The position numbers and the translations under genes are program-made. A stretch of DNA of 15,840 nt, from NCBI GenBank assembly GCA_039698075.1, contig JBDKTJ010000005.1, forward strand, positions 1 to 15,840, in the 5' to 3' direction. The notes beneath the pieces are model-generated. The model ran no database searches. It had not been told where the DNA came from and saw nothing but the letters and a program-made list of their open reading frames with translations. Shown here piece by piece: positions 1 through 7,407 of the stretch. This DNA is from JAJFVC01 sp039698075 (lineage in GTDB: Bacteria; Planctomycetota; Planctomycetia; Pirellulales; Thermoguttaceae). How positions within the stretch are numbered: position 1 is the stretch's first letter; the number at the start of each line of letters is the position of its first letter.

Positions 1-68
1 ACCGGTCCAAAACGTTCCAACCGGCGTCCGTCGCCAAAATCGAGCAGTTGATAATCGTTCGCGGTCAC
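1..68 (-). CDS. Probable class I SAM-dependent methyltransferase, N-terminal fragment
   Basis: This is a partial gene that reads off the left edge of the window. It starts with GTG at 68-66, and that GTGA overlaps the tadA stop codon (67-65) by four bases, the usual sign of translational coupling. The 22 visible codons read MTANDYQLLDFGDGRR, then LERFGP. From memory, a YxLLDFGxGRRLERFG start is typical of a family of class I SAM-dependent methyltransferases (RlmI/YccW-like rRNA methyltransferases) in planctomycetes and cyanobacteria. No SAM-binding motif is visible, so the product name rests on this N-terminus alone. It would be the third gene of an operon with the TIGR03790-like gene and tadA. 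Confidence 0.6.
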   Translation of the reverse strand, partial: MTANDYQLLDFGDGRRLERFGP

Positions 69-547
69 TTTTTGCCGAGCCGTCGTTGGGCCTGAAAAAA
101 CTGGCTGAGGATTTGAGAGCACGGTTCGGCCAACACGCCGGCGACGGTTTCGGCGCGATGGTTCAGTCTCGGATCGTTCAACAATCGGTACAGCGTATCA
201 ACGGCCCCGGCCTTCGGATCGGTCGCGCCGTAGACTACTCGCGGAATCCGAGCTTGCACGATCGCCCCGGCGCACATCGGACACGGTTCCAACGTCACAT
301 AGAGCGTGCAACCATCCAACCGCCACGACGCTCGAGCAACGGCCGCCTGGGTAATGGCAATCATTTCGGCATGGGCGGTCGGATCGCGCAACTGCTCCCG
401 CTGGTTGTGCGCCCTGGCAATCACTCGACCGGCATGGACGATCACCGCGCCGATAGGCGCCTCGTCCTCGTCCATCGCGGCCCGGGCCTCTTCCAAGGCA
501 ATTTCCATGAAACGATCATGCTCGGCGTCGGACATGGCACTGTTCAT
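65..547 (-). CDS. tadA: tRNA-specific adenosine deaminase TadA
   Basis: A cytoplasmic zinc enzyme that deaminates adenosine to inosine at wobble position 34 of tRNA(Arg)-ACG and is essential in most bacteria. The 160 residues carry the full cytidine/deoxycytidylate deaminase signature: HAE at 59-61 (zinc-binding H59, proton-shuttling E61) and PCPMC at 88-92 (zinc ligands C89 and C92), plus the substrate-loop HNQ near 47-49. The length fits the family (about 150-170 aa). The start at 547 is chosen because its ATGA overlaps the TGA of the upstream TIGR03790-like gene; a second ATG at 535 (MSDAEH) is possible. The gene also overlaps the next gene by GTGA, so translation of all three is probably coupled. 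No terminator is visible after it. Confidence 0.96.
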   Translation of the reverse strand: MNSAMSDAEHDRFMEIALEEARAAMDEDEAPIGAVIVHAGRVIARAHNQREQLRDPTAHAEMIAITQAAVARASWRLDGCTLYVTLEPCPMCAGAIVQARIPRVVYGATDPKAGAVDTLYRLLNDPRLNHRAETVAGVLAEPCSQILSQFFQAQRRLGKK

Positions 548-2283
548 TCCAGCGTAAGTTCGAGCGGCTTGGCCAACACCGTGCCGATCGCGCCGCCTTG
601 GCCCACTCCGGCCACGCGAAGCGTTACGGGCCCGGCGCCCAACAGATTGGCCGGAATCTCAATTTGCCCCGACTCGCCTTGCAGACGACCTACAACGCGG
701 CTGCCTTGAATGACCACAATGGCGGTCGAACCCGGCGAACGGACCGCAAGCGAGATCGGCGCATCGGCCCGCAACGGCGACTTGGTCGTCACCGACGCCT
801 CGATCGTCCGCTTGCGATTATCAAGCCGGACCGGCACGATGCAATGTCCTTGCGACTCGATCGGCGGCGGTCCGACGGCCACCACACGCAACTCATGCCA
901 GCCGTCCGCCAGCTTTTCGGTGTTCAACGAGAACGTGCCGCCCACGCGACATTCCGCCACGCGCAATCCGTCGACAAACAACATAAACTGTTCGACCGCT
1001 TCGTCATGGGCCAAAGCGGCCCTGGGCGTCAATGTCAGCGTGCCTCGAACGACACCGTCCGACGGGAGCCCATGAACCGACACCTTCGGCACGTTGGCCC
1101 AAGGTCGGCACAAGGGATCGCCGACGATCAACAACTGATAAGGTCCGTGAACCGACTGATAGTAGGCCTCGGCCAGCGTGCAGCCGCGGGCATAATGCAC
1201 CTGGATCATCGGCGAGGGAAACTTTTCAGCGATGGCGTACGGTTCGACGACCGTTCCGCTGGCGCCGGCCGCCCCATAACGGATGAACTCGGACAACGGC
1301 GTCTGGCCGGCCCCGTCGTCCATCACGCCGCCGAGGCTGGTGAAGTTGCCGCACATCGCGCCGGGCAGAATCGTGCTGCCTGAAGCTTTCCAATTGAAGC
1401 TGGCCGTGCCCATCACCACGCCTTGCACGTCGTCCTTGCCCAGCGGCACCGTGCCTTGCAGGATGACGGCGGCCACTCCCAGTTTCTTCAACTGGCTGAC
1501 GGCCTCGGGAAAAACTTTGTCGCGGACTCTCGAACGGACGTCGCTGTTGCGGACAAAATAGATCGTGCCTTTTGGATGGGCGCCGTCGGCCGCGGCGCTC
1601 CGTTTCAACCCGTCAATCACCTCCGTCAACGAATTGCCGCGTCCGGCCGTCACGCCGAGCATCACGGAAAGAAAATAACGATGTCCACCCGAAGCGACAA
1701 CCTCGCCAATCGGACTGAATTGTCGATTGCCGCGAAAGCCGATCGTGTCGGTTTCCAACAATCGCATGTAGTGGTTGTTGCGCAGGCCGACATACTCCTG
1801 CTCCCTCGCCATCACTTCTTCCCACAGATACGTCAGGCCGTTGATCGAACCGACCCCGGTCAGAAAGGTCGGCCAGGCAGCCGTCCCGGAGGTTTTTTCG
1901 CCGCCCGGCCCCGACATCTTCGCTACAAACCGTCGAATGTCGTTGCCGAGATTGATTCCCCAAGGAAAATCACTCGAATAGACAATGTAGTCGATCTGGT
2001 TGGCTATGCGACGATTGTTGATCGTCTGCAACACCGGCAACAAAATCTGGCGACGAAACGTGTCGACGTCGGTCGTCGTCCGCTTAGGCTCCCACGGCAC
2101 ATAAATCAGATTGTCCGGCGGAATCGACCGCAGTTGGGCGTAATGATTCGCGATGGTCAGCGAGGAGGGACTCTTTGGATTGACCACCAGCAACACGCCC
2201 TCCGGTCCGCCTCCAGCCTGCGCCGAGACAAACGGAACCATTGCAAGGGCGACGATCATGCACCATGTGGATCGGGAAAACAT
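544..2283 (-). CDS. TIGR03790-like secreted protein
   Basis: A 579-residue exported protein of unknown function. Residues 1-23 form a signal peptide (R4 in the n-region, hydrophobic MIVALAMVPFV core, SAQA cleavage site). The mature protein starts with the hallmark block LLVVNPKSPSSLTIANHY (31-48) followed by LRSIPPDNLIYVPW, which I recognise as the TIGR03790 family. The family is known from Planctomycetes, Verrucomicrobia, Acidobacteria and cyanobacteria that carry the exosortase/PEP-CTERM system. Residues 343-395 contain GTVVEPYAI and LLIVGDPLCRPW, which recall the end of a C25 (gingipain-like) peptidase fold; that is inference. About 400-579 is beta-rich and Ig-like. There is no PEP-CTERM tail. 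It heads an operon with tadA. The SD AGGAG lies only one base from the ATG, which is unusually close. Confidence 0.85.
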   Translation of the reverse strand: MFSRSTWCMIVALAMVPFVSAQAGGGPEGVLLVVNPKSPSSLTIANHYAQLRSIPPDNLIYVPWEPKRTTTDVDTFRRQILLPVLQTINNRRIANQIDYIVYSSDFPWGINLGNDIRRFVAKMSGPGGEKTSGTAAWPTFLTGVGSINGLTYLWEEVMAREQEYVGLRNNHYMRLLETDTIGFRGNRQFSPIGEVVASGGHRYFLSVMLGVTAGRGNSLTEVIDGLKRSAAADGAHPKGTIYFVRNSDVRSRVRDKVFPEAVSQLKKLGVAAVILQGTVPLGKDDVQGVVMGTASFNWKASGSTILPGAMCGNFTSLGGVMDDGAGQTPLSEFIRYGAAGASGTVVEPYAIAEKFPSPMIQVHYARGCTLAEAYYQSVHGPYQLLIVGDPLCRPWANVPKVSVHGLPSDGVVRGTLTLTPRAALAHDEAVEQFMLFVDGLRVAECRVGGTFSLNTEKLADGWHELRVVAVGPPPIESQGHCIVPVRLDNRKRTIEASVTTKSPLRADAPISLAVRSPGSTAIVVIQGSRVVGRLQGESGQIEIPANLLGAGPVTLRVAGVGQGGAIGTVLAKPLELTLE

Positions 2284-2294
2284 TCTCCTAGTAT

Positions 2295-2322
2295 ATCATA
2301 GGGCGGCAGAGCCGCCAACCAA
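2295..2322 (-). promoter_or_regulatory. Candidate promoter of the TIGR03790-tadA operon
   Basis: On the minus strand TTGGTT (2322-2317) and TATGAT (2300-2295) are 16 bases apart. The -10 matches five of six consensus bases, the -35 only three. The spacer is almost entirely the palindrome GGCGGC-AGA-GCCGCC (2302-2316, given on the plus strand), so a regulator could bind there. Transcription would begin about 5 bases before the start codon, giving a nearly leaderless mRNA. Confidence 0.4.
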
Positions 2323-2343
2323 TACGAGCGACTGCTCGGTTGG
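2302..2343. repeat. Two overlapping inverted repeats upstream of the TIGR03790 operon
   Basis: First dyad: GGCGGC (2302-2307), loop AGA, GCCGCC (2311-2316). Second: CCAACC (2315-2320) pairs with GGTTGG (2338-2343), enclosing GAGC (2326-2329) and GCTC (2334-2337) with a one-sided AATAC bulge. They share 2315-2316, so as RNA or cruciform only one can form fully. They cover the candidate promoter spacer and the -35 flank; an operator is the simplest reading. Confidence 0.5.
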
Positions 2344-2374
2344 TTCCAATCCCGCTCCCGTTGGTCGCTAAACT

Positions 2375-2392
2375 TCGTGAAAAAATTCACGA
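2375..2392. repeat. 18-base inverted repeat TCGTGAA-AAAA-TTCACGA
   Basis: A perfect 7-bp dyad with a 4-base A/T loop lies between the SH3 gene and the TIGR03790 operon. Read on the minus strand its loop is T-rich, but no U-tract follows, so it is not a standard intrinsic terminator. It could be a binding site or a weak terminator of the SH3-protein gene. Confidence 0.45.
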
Positions 2393-2449
2393 TCTTTCGG
2401 ATTAGCAATCGAGAGGGGGCACGGAGAAACAACGGCCGCCGTCACCCAA

Positions 2450-2474
2450 AAACAACGGGAAACCAACGATTTCC
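2450..2474 (-). terminator. Weak terminator-like hairpin after the SH3-repeat gene
   Basis: On the minus strand, 22 bases after the TAA stop, GGAAA (2474-2470) pairs with TTTCC (2462-2458) around a 7-base loop and is followed by CGTTGTTTTT. The stem is only five base pairs, so this is a tentative call based on the T-run. Confidence 0.3.
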
Positions 2475-2496
2475 GGCTGCTGCCTGAGATTTTGCC

Positions 2497-3744
2497 TTAT
2501 CGGACCAACGTGTCTTCCAACGGCGTCACGTGTCGGGCCATAATGTGGCCGGCGTGCTGTTCGGGCACGAAGCCGCGCGTGCCGGTCACGCCCACCTGCC
2601 GGCCCAGATAGTTGCGGAGATTGACGCCCGGCGTCGGCGTCACGTAACAGCGAATCTTGCCCGCGTCGTCGACCAAGGCGTAGCGCGGCGCACCACGCTT
2701 CGGAGAAACAACTTGCGTCAACCGACCGACGCCGTCGAATCGACTGTCCAATTCCACGGCCGCTTCCGAGAGATCGCCGTCCTTCGGGCGGAGTCGGGCA
2801 TAGAGCCGGTTGTTGCGATCCGTCTCGTCGCGCATCGCCCACACTGCCTCTTGACGTTGTTTCAGATCGTCAAATCGAGCGATCTTGTTGGCCAACAGTC
2901 GGGCATGACCTCGCTCAACCGCCGTTTGCGCCTGATCCAACAACTGGTTGGTCCGTTCCCGCATCGCATCGAACGACCACCGATCGGGCGTTTGAGCCGC
3001 CATGACCGACAGTTCCAGCTCGATCCGCTGCAATTCGGCATCGTATTCCTCGGGCGTCAACGAACGGGCCCGACCGCGGCGCGGCATCGGCTCGCCCTCC
3101 GACCCGCTGGCGTAGCGGTCGCCTAACGCAGCGGCTGGAATTCGCGGCGGTCCCGAGGGGTCCAACGGCTCGGCCGAATCGTTCTCCGCGCTGCGACTCG
3201 GAAATTCTCGCTCGGGCGGCGCTTTGCGCATCCCGTCACGCGGATAGTCCTTATCCAAAAACTTCGCTGACACCCAACGAAACTCGCCCGACGGCGGAGT
3301 AATTTTGAACCAAGCGTTTTCCGTCCAACTGACTCCACGGCCCGGCGGATTCAACAGTTCGACCACCTCGCCCTTTCGTAATCGCACCTGAATCACCTCG
3401 CGGACGTCGCTAAAACGACTTCCCACCCGAGCCGAAACGTTGTCCTCGATCACGACGGCCAGATTGTTTTCCGTCGGCTTCAGAAACCGGCCCGAAACCC
3501 AAGTGAAGCTGCCGTCGGTCGGCCGAATCGCGCACCACCCGCCCGGATCGTGACGATACACTTCGACCTGCTGACCCCGACGAAGCTTGTCGGTCGGATA
3601 ATAGCTTTGGCCCGGGCCGCTACGGATGTACACATCCTCGGCGACGACGCTGGCCTTGTAAGGAAACGTCGGATCCCCTCGAACTAGGGACACTGATCCC
3701 CAGGAGACATGAAACGCCAAAAAGAGAATAAGGAACCGGTGCAT
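2497..3744 (-). CDS. Secreted protein with two bacterial SH3 repeats, a coiled coil and a C-terminal domain
   Basis: A 415-residue exported protein of unknown function. Residues 1-23 are a signal peptide (HRFLILFLAFHVSW core). Two bacterial SH3 (SH3b) repeats follow at about 30-88 (VYIRSGPGQSYYPTDKLRRG, ending in WVSGRFL) and 93-163 (ending in WVSAKFL); such repeats often bind cell-wall peptides. A charged, proline-rich linker spans 164-228, a helical, probably coiled segment 231-310, and a compact domain 335-410 (YALVDDAGKIRCYV, YLGRQVGVTG) that may be beta-barrel-like. The frame stays open far upstream, so the start was set by the SD: GGGAGG (3757-3752) is 7 bases from the ATG at 3744 but only 1 base from the in-frame ATG at 3750. 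It is transcribed divergently from leuS. A role at the cell wall is inferred. Confidence 0.85.
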   Translation of the reverse strand: MHRFLILFLAFHVSWGSVSLVRGDPTFPYKASVVAEDVYIRSGPGQSYYPTDKLRRGQQVEVYRHDPGGWCAIRPTDGSFTWVSGRFLKPTENNLAVVIEDNVSARVGSRFSDVREVIQVRLRKGEVVELLNPPGRGVSWTENAWFKITPPSGEFRWVSAKFLDKDYPRDGMRKAPPEREFPSRSAENDSAEPLDPSGPPRIPAAALGDRYASGSEGEPMPRRGRARSLTPEEYDAELQRIELELSVMAAQTPDRWSFDAMRERTNQLLDQAQTAVERGHARLLANKIARFDDLKQRQEAVWAMRDETDRNNRLYARLRPKDGDLSEAAVELDSRFDGVGRLTQVVSPKRGAPRYALVDDAGKIRCYVTPTPGVNLRNYLGRQVGVTGTRGFVPEQHAGHIMARHVTPLEDTLVR

Positions 3745-3806
3745 CGGCATGCCTCCCGAAGGAAAGCAAGAAAAGTCGACAACGGTGCGGACTTGCAAGC
3801 CGCGGA

Positions 3807-3835
3807 CTTTTATCCAAAATCCACAGCAAACGCAA
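3807..3835 (-). promoter_or_regulatory. Candidate promoter of the SH3-repeat gene
   Basis: On the minus strand TTGCGT (3835-3830) and TAAAAG (3812-3807) are separated by 17 bases, about 60 bases before the start codon. Matches to the sigma-70 consensus are three and four of six, so the call rests mainly on the spacing and position in a divergent intergenic region. Confidence 0.3.
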
Positions 3836-3854
3836 GGGCAAGTTGCATCTCCAT

Positions 3855-3883
3855 TTGCCCTGGTTGCCGCAAGTCGATAAAAT
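3855..3883 (+). promoter_or_regulatory. Candidate leuS promoter
   Basis: TTGCCC (3855-3860) and TAAAAT (3878-3883) are 17 bases apart, matching four and five of six sigma-70 consensus positions. Transcription would start near 3890, leaving a leader of about 65 bases before leuS. Confidence 0.45.
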
Positions 3884-3911
3884 TGAGTCTTTTGCACGGT
3901 CCACCAAAGGC

Positions 3912-3931
3912 CCGCCGTGCCCACGCGGCGG
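3912..3931 (+). promoter_or_regulatory. GC-rich hairpin in the leuS leader
   Basis: CCGCCGTG (3912-3919) pairs with CGCGGCGG (3924-3931) over 8 base pairs with one G-U pair and a CCCA tetraloop. It sits 23 bases before the leuS ATG. No T-box antiterminator sequence is visible on this strand, so amino-acid-responsive control is not shown; it may only affect mRNA stability or initiation. Confidence 0.5.
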
Positions 3932-3954
3932 CTTGACTCTTTCGATCTACTTCC

Positions 3955-6618
3955 ATGCCCCGCTACAACCCCGCCGTCATCGAATCGAAATGGCAACAGT
4001 TTTGGGAAAAGAACCACACGTTCGCGGCCCCCACATTGCCTAAAGGACGCAAACTGTACGTCTTGGATATGTTCCCCTATCCGAGCGGCAACGGACTGCA
4101 TGTCGGACATCCGGAAGGCTACACGGCCACGGACATCGTTTGCCGGTTTCATCGGATGCGCGGCGCCAGCGTCATGCACCCGATGGGCTGGGACGCCTTT
4201 GGGTTGCCGGCCGAACAGCACGCCAAAAAAACCGGCACCCCTCCGCGCATCACCACGGAAAAAAACATCGATACGTTTCGACGTCAGTTGAAGATGCTCG
4301 GGTTTTCCTACGATTGGGACCGCGAACTGGCCACGACCGACGTGGATTATTTTCGATGGACCCAATTTATTTTCTTGGTGCTGTTCGACACCTGGTTCGA
4401 TGTCGAGCAACAGCGCGGTCGTCCGATCGCCGAGTTGCCGATCCCGACCGGTGTGTCGGCTGCTGGGGCTGCGGCCGTCGAACGCTATCGGGACGAACAT
4501 CGGCTGGCCTATCAGCTTGAGGCCCCGGTCAATTGGTGTCCGGACCTTGGAACCGTGTTGGCCAACGAGGAAGTGACCGGCGGCGTAAGCGAACGCGGCG
4601 GGTATCCGGTCGTCCGCATTCCGCTGCGTCAGTGGATGTTGCGCATCACCGCCTATGCCGATCGACTGGAACGGGATCTCGACCAGCTTGATTGGTCGGA
4701 AGGCATCAAACAGTTGCAGCGCAACTGGATCGGCCGAAGCACCGGCGCGGAGGTCGACTTTTTCGTCGGCGATCCGGGCGCCGAGATCCGAACCCCGAAG
4801 TTCACAGGCTCGCAACAGGCTGCGTTCGACACCTGGAAAAAGCAGCGTCAAAAGGCCAGATTTCCGGAAAAACCCAAGAACGACGTGCTGCGAATCTATA
4901 CGACGCGGCCCGACACGTTGTTCGGCGCCACCTACATGGTCCTCGCGCCGGAGCATCCGTTCGTCGACCGGCTCAGTTCGCCAGAGCAAGCCCCGGCGGT
5001 TCGGGCTTATTGCGAAAAGTCGTCCCGCAAAAGCGACCTGGACCGGACCGATCTGGCCAAAGAAAAAACCGGCGTCTTCACCGGCTCCTACGCGATCAAT
5101 CCGGTCAACGGCCAGGCAATTCCGATCTGGGTGGCCGATTACGTGCTGATCAGCTACGGCACCGGCGCGATCATGGCCGTGCCGGCCCACGACACGCGCG
5201 ATTTTGAGTTCGCCCAACAGTTCGGCCTGCCGATCGTCGAAGTGGTCCACAGCGACCAGCAATCCACGGCCGGCGCTGCCTCTATTGCGGACGGCGTGGC
5301 GATCCATTCGGGACCGTATGACGGGCTGGCCACCGCGGAGTTCAAAATCCGAATCGCCCATGATTTGAACGACCAGGGCGTCGGACGCTCGGCGGTCAAT
5401 TACAAGCTGCGCGATTGGCTCTTCAGCCGGCAACATTCCTGGGGTGAGCCGTTCCCGATCCTGCACGAACTGGACTTGGCCGGGCAGCCGACCGGTCGAA
5501 TCCGAGCGTTGCGTTCGGAAGATCTGCCGCTCGACCTGCCCCAAAAAATGGCGTTCGACGCGAAGCACGACGAGCCGACTCCGCCGCTGGACAAGGCCCC
5601 GCACGATTGGCTTTACGTCACCCTGGACGGCCGGCGGTACAAGCGCGAGACGAACACGATGCCGCAATGGGCCGGTTCGTGCTGGTATTATTTGCGGTTT
5701 CTCGATCCCAAGAATAATACGGCCCCGGTCGATCCGGAGATCGAAAAGGCCTGGATGCCAGTCGATCTGTACGTCGGCGGGGCGGAGCACGCCGTGCTGC
5801 ACCTGCTCTACGCACGATTCTGGCACAAGGTGCTGTTCGATCGCGGCTACGTCAGCACCCGCGAGCCGTTCCACAAGCTGGTCAATCAGGGCATGATTTT
5901 GGGCCAGAACGGCGAAAAAATGTCGAAAAGCCGCGGCAACGTGGTCAATCCCGACGAGGTGGTCCGCGAATACGGCGCCGACTCGCTACGGTTGTACGAA
6001 ATGTTCATGGGCCCGCTCGAAGCCGTCAAGCCGTGGTCGATGGACGGTGTGAGCGGCGTTCGTGGCTTTTTGGACCGCGCTTGGCGAATGATCGTCGACG
6101 ATCGGGCCGAGACGGTTCAACTCAGCTCCGCGGTGCAGGACGTCGAACCCTCGCCCGAGCAAAATCGCATGTTGCACAAGACGATCAAAAACGTGACCCA
6201 CGACATTGAGCAGATGTCGTTCAACACGGCCATCGCCAAAATGATGGAGTTCACCAACTTCTTCCTGAAAGAAGAGCGGCGTCCTCGCGCGGCGATGGAA
6301 AAGTTTTCACTGTTGTTGGCTCCGTTCGCCCCCCACATCGCCGAAGAGCTTTGGGAAACGCTCGGTCACCAGGGCGGGTTGACGTATCAGCCATGGCCCA
6401 CCTTCGACGAAGCGGCGATCAAGGAAGACACGGTCGAAGTGCCCATCCAAATCAACGGAAAGCTGCGAGGCCGGATCGTCGTGCCGGCCGACAGCGATCG
6501 GGCTGCATTGGAGTCGGCCGCCCGAGCCGACGCGAAGGTCGCCGAACTATTGGCTGGCAAAACGGTCGTCAAAGCGATCGCCGTGCCGGGCCGCATGGTC
6601 AACTTCGTCGTGAAATAG
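3955..6618 (+). CDS. leuS: Leucyl-tRNA synthetase
   Basis: A class Ia aminoacyl-tRNA synthetase that charges tRNA(Leu) in the cytoplasm. The 887 residues (family about 800-900) contain the HIGH motif as HVGH (49-52) after PYPSGNGL, the KMSKS motif (655-659), and the CP1 editing domain with TTRPDTLFG (316-324) and GTGAIMAVPAHDTRD (402-416). D416 appears to match the conserved editing aspartate that hydrolyses mischarged tRNA. C-terminal PIQINGKLRGRI is the usual tRNA-binding tail start. After NWCP the zinc-ligand cysteines of the ZN1 module are replaced (LGTVLANEEV, then SERGG), as I recall in some Bacteroidetes and planctomycete enzymes. A charged insert lies near 280-310. The ATG has no SD. 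It converges on cutA with 8 bases between stop codons. Confidence 0.98.
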   Translation: MPRYNPAVIESKWQQFWEKNHTFAAPTLPKGRKLYVLDMFPYPSGNGLHVGHPEGYTATDIVCRFHRMRGASVMHPMGWDAFGLPAEQHAKKTGTPPRITTEKNIDTFRRQLKMLGFSYDWDRELATTDVDYFRWTQFIFLVLFDTWFDVEQQRGRPIAELPIPTGVSAAGAAAVERYRDEHRLAYQLEAPVNWCPDLGTVLANEEVTGGVSERGGYPVVRIPLRQWMLRITAYADRLERDLDQLDWSEGIKQLQRNWIGRSTGAEVDFFVGDPGAEIRTPKFTGSQQAAFDTWKKQRQKARFPEKPKNDVLRIYTTRPDTLFGATYMVLAPEHPFVDRLSSPEQAPAVRAYCEKSSRKSDLDRTDLAKEKTGVFTGSYAINPVNGQAIPIWVADYVLISYGTGAIMAVPAHDTRDFEFAQQFGLPIVEVVHSDQQSTAGAASIADGVAIHSGPYDGLATAEFKIRIAHDLNDQGVGRSAVNYKLRDWLFSRQHSWGEPFPILHELDLAGQPTGRIRALRSEDLPLDLPQKMAFDAKHDEPTPPLDKAPHDWLYVTLDGRRYKRETNTMPQWAGSCWYYLRFLDPKNNTAPVDPEIEKAWMPVDLYVGGAEHAVLHLLYARFWHKVLFDRGYVSTREPFHKLVNQGMILGQNGEKMSKSRGNVVNPDEVVREYGADSLRLYEMFMGPLEAVKPWSMDGVSGVRGFLDRAWRMIVDDRAETVQLSSAVQDVEPSPEQNRMLHKTIKNVTHDIEQMSFNTAIAKMMEFTNFFLKEERRPRAAMEKFSLLLAPFAPHIAEELWETLGHQGGLTYQPWPTFDEAAIKEDTVEVPIQINGKLRGRIVVPADSDRAALESAARADAKVAELLAGKTVVKAIAVPGRMVNFVVK

Positions 6619-6626
6619 CCCAGTCG

Positions 6627-6950
6627 TCAATCGGACGCAACGGCGTCGTCCAGCCACGCCAGGTAGTCGGCGCTGCCGGCTACGACCGGAAAAGCCAAGA
6701 TTTCAGGCACTTCGTAGGGGTGGATCTCGCGAATCGCCCGTTCGACGGCATCGTACCGGTCGCGTCGCGTTTTGGCCCGACACTGCCACTCTTGGGTCGT
6801 CTCGATTTTGCCTTGCCAACGATAGACGCTTTCGATCGGACCGACCAACTGAACGCAAGCGGCTAGACGCTTTTCGACCAATGCCTGGGCGATTCGCCGT
6901 GCGTCATCGCGGCGTTCGACGGTCGTGATCAATTCGATGTATTCCGGCAT
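6627..6950 (-). CDS. cutA: CutA1 divalent-cation tolerance protein
   Basis: A small trimeric PII-like protein, historically linked to copper tolerance; its real role is unsettled. The 107-residue form shows the family blocks: ELITTVERRDDARRIAQALV at the start, AACVQLVGPIESVYRW with GKIE in the middle, and HPYEVPEI near the C-terminus. The frame allows an ATG at 7001, but the extra 17 residues match nothing in the family, whereas MPEYIELITTV aligns directly with other CutA starts, so 6950 is chosen. The start has no clear SD. It stands alone on the minus strand, convergent with leuS and divergent from the coiled-coil/GAP1 pair. Confidence 0.95.
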   Translation of the reverse strand: MPEYIELITTVERRDDARRIAQALVEKRLAACVQLVGPIESVYRWQGKIETTQEWQCRAKTRRDRYDAVERAIREIHPYEVPEILAFPVVAGSADYLAWLDDAVASD

Positions 6951-7057
6951 GGCGTCAGTGTAACTCGCCCAACGTTGCGAGAAAAGCACCCTTGTGTCCA
7001 AAACCGGAGACTCTTGTGGTGAAAAATCAACATCCCGACTCGCCGGCAGTGCTCGGT

Positions 7058-7086
7058 TTGCCGACGGTGGAAATTTGAACTAGGAT
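7058..7086 (+). promoter_or_regulatory. Candidate promoter of the coiled-coil/GAP1-like pair
   Basis: TTGCCG (7058-7063) and TAGGAT (7081-7086) are 17 bases apart, each matching four of six consensus bases, about 35 bases upstream of the first start codon. Confidence 0.3.
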
Positions 7087-7121
7087 TCCCATGGTCCTTT
7101 CTTCTCGAGACGCAAAATCAC

Positions 7122-7406
7122 ATGCTCCCGGAATCCCCCGAATCGCCGCCGAACTCTTGGAACAGCCTTCCGGACGCCTTGGCCGAAATCCGAGGCCTTT
7201 CCGTCGCGACGCAGGCGTTCGCCACAAGTCTGTTCGACCACTTGGACGGGCTGAGTCGCCAATGGATTGGCCGTGAGACTGAGCGGCGGCAGTCCCAAAC
7301 CGCAGCCGAGCAAGATAGCCTCCAACAACAAATCGATCGTCTGGCCTCGATGATCGGCCAGTTGAGCGAAACCTTGGGCGACCCAAACAGTCGAGGCAAA
7401 CGGTAA
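7122..7406 (+). CDS. Small coiled-coil hypothetical protein
   Basis: A 94-residue protein I do not recognise. After a proline/serine-rich start, residues about 15-85 are predicted by eye to be helical, with a charged, glutamine-rich stretch (ERRQSQTAAEQDSLQQQIDR at 54-73) and leucine/isoleucine spacing compatible with a coiled coil. There is no signal peptide or membrane segment. The case for a real gene is its position: its TAA ends one base before the ATG of the next gene, and its third codon positions are G/C-rich like its neighbours. It could be an assembly or adaptor partner of the GAP1-like protein. The ATG has no SD. Confidence 0.6.
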   Translation: MLPESPESPPNSWNSLPDALAEIRGLSVATQAFATSLFDHLDGLSRQWIGRETERRQSQTAAEQDSLQQQIDRLASMIGQLSETLGDPNSRGKR

Positions 7407-7407
7407 G

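Noticed and set aside
3933..3938. TTGACT as a leuS -35 element
   Set aside because: It is only 16 bases before the ATG, so its -10 would fall inside the gene; the 3855-3883 pair fits better.
3890..3955. T-box riboswitch before leuS
   Set aside because: The plus strand lacks the TGGNACCGCG antiterminator sequence and the leader is too short.
3745..5874. Minus-strand open frame continuing about 700 codons upstream of the SH3 gene, antisense to leuS
   Set aside because: It is the complementary reading of leuS in a GC-rich genome; its translation is low-complexity and arginine-rich, and the SH3 protein has a clear SD and signal peptide at 3744.
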